Position numbers and translations under genes: made by a program. 15,894 nt of DNA from NCBI GenBank assembly GCA_017408185.1, contig JAFQVE010000453.1, positions 1-15,894 on the forward strand, given 5' to 3'. How positions within the stretch are numbered: position 1 is the first letter of the stretch; the number at the start of each line of letters is the position of its first letter. This DNA is from Oscillospiraceae bacterium (GTDB lineage: Bacteria; Bacillota_A; Clostridia; Oscillospirales; JAAYXM01). Below are positions 15,889 to 15,894 of the stretch, piece after piece. The notes under the pieces were generated by a model. That model had not been told where the DNA came from. It saw only the letters and a program-made list of their open reading frames with translations, and searched no databases.

Positions 15889-15894
15889 AAAAAA

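Overview
The window comes from a low-to-moderate GC Gram-positive bacterium, most likely an anaerobic clostridium (Bacillota, Clostridia) from a gut or similar polysaccharide-rich habitat. The evidence is strong AGGAGG-type ribosome binding sites, TTGACA/TATAAT promoters, a lipoprotein sugar-binding protein of the YtcQ/LipO type, an AraC regulator, and a giant secreted enzyme anchored by three S-layer homology (SLH) domains. SLH-anchored polysaccharide lyases are a known habit of some gut Clostridia (Monoglobus is one example). Assignment below class is not possible from this sequence.

Layout. One operon runs leftwards on the minus strand from a promoter near 14.7 kb to beyond the left edge. 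In transcription order it holds: a cytoplasmic family-20 glycoside hydrolase (12908-14680); a 2905-residue secreted, SLH-anchored heparinase II/III-type polysaccharide lyase (4156-12873); a TIM-barrel sugar isomerase/epimerase (3315-4148); a neutral-ceramidase-fold hydrolase (1910-3274); a lipoprotein solute-binding protein of an ABC importer (281-1843); and the first 89 codons of a second secreted protein (1-267) whose N-terminus is paralogous to that of the giant lyase. Gaps between genes are 7-66 nt. Divergently on the plus strand lies an AraC-family regulator (14953-15888). The 272-nt gap between it and the operon holds two back-to-back promoters and candidate operators.

How the genes may work together (inference). 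The surface lyase cuts an amino-sugar/uronic-acid polysaccharide at the cell wall, the lipoprotein captures the oligosaccharides for import, and the cytoplasmic GH20 releases N-acetylhexosamine. The isomerase and the ceramidase-fold hydrolase then process what remains. The AraC protein probably senses a breakdown product and activates the operon, whose promoter has an extended -10 but no good -35. The ABC permeases and an unsaturated-uronyl hydrolase, which a complete pathway would need, are not in the window and may lie to the left. The substrate is unproven; a glycosaminoglycan-like polymer is the leading guess.

The most unusual content is in the giant gene. Its first ~1300 residues are three diverged copies of a ~400-residue unit (an unrecognised beta-rich module, a second beta-rich segment, and a BIG2 domain). 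Its 3' end carries two GC-rich palindromic elements that appear to have inserted in frame into the SLH region.
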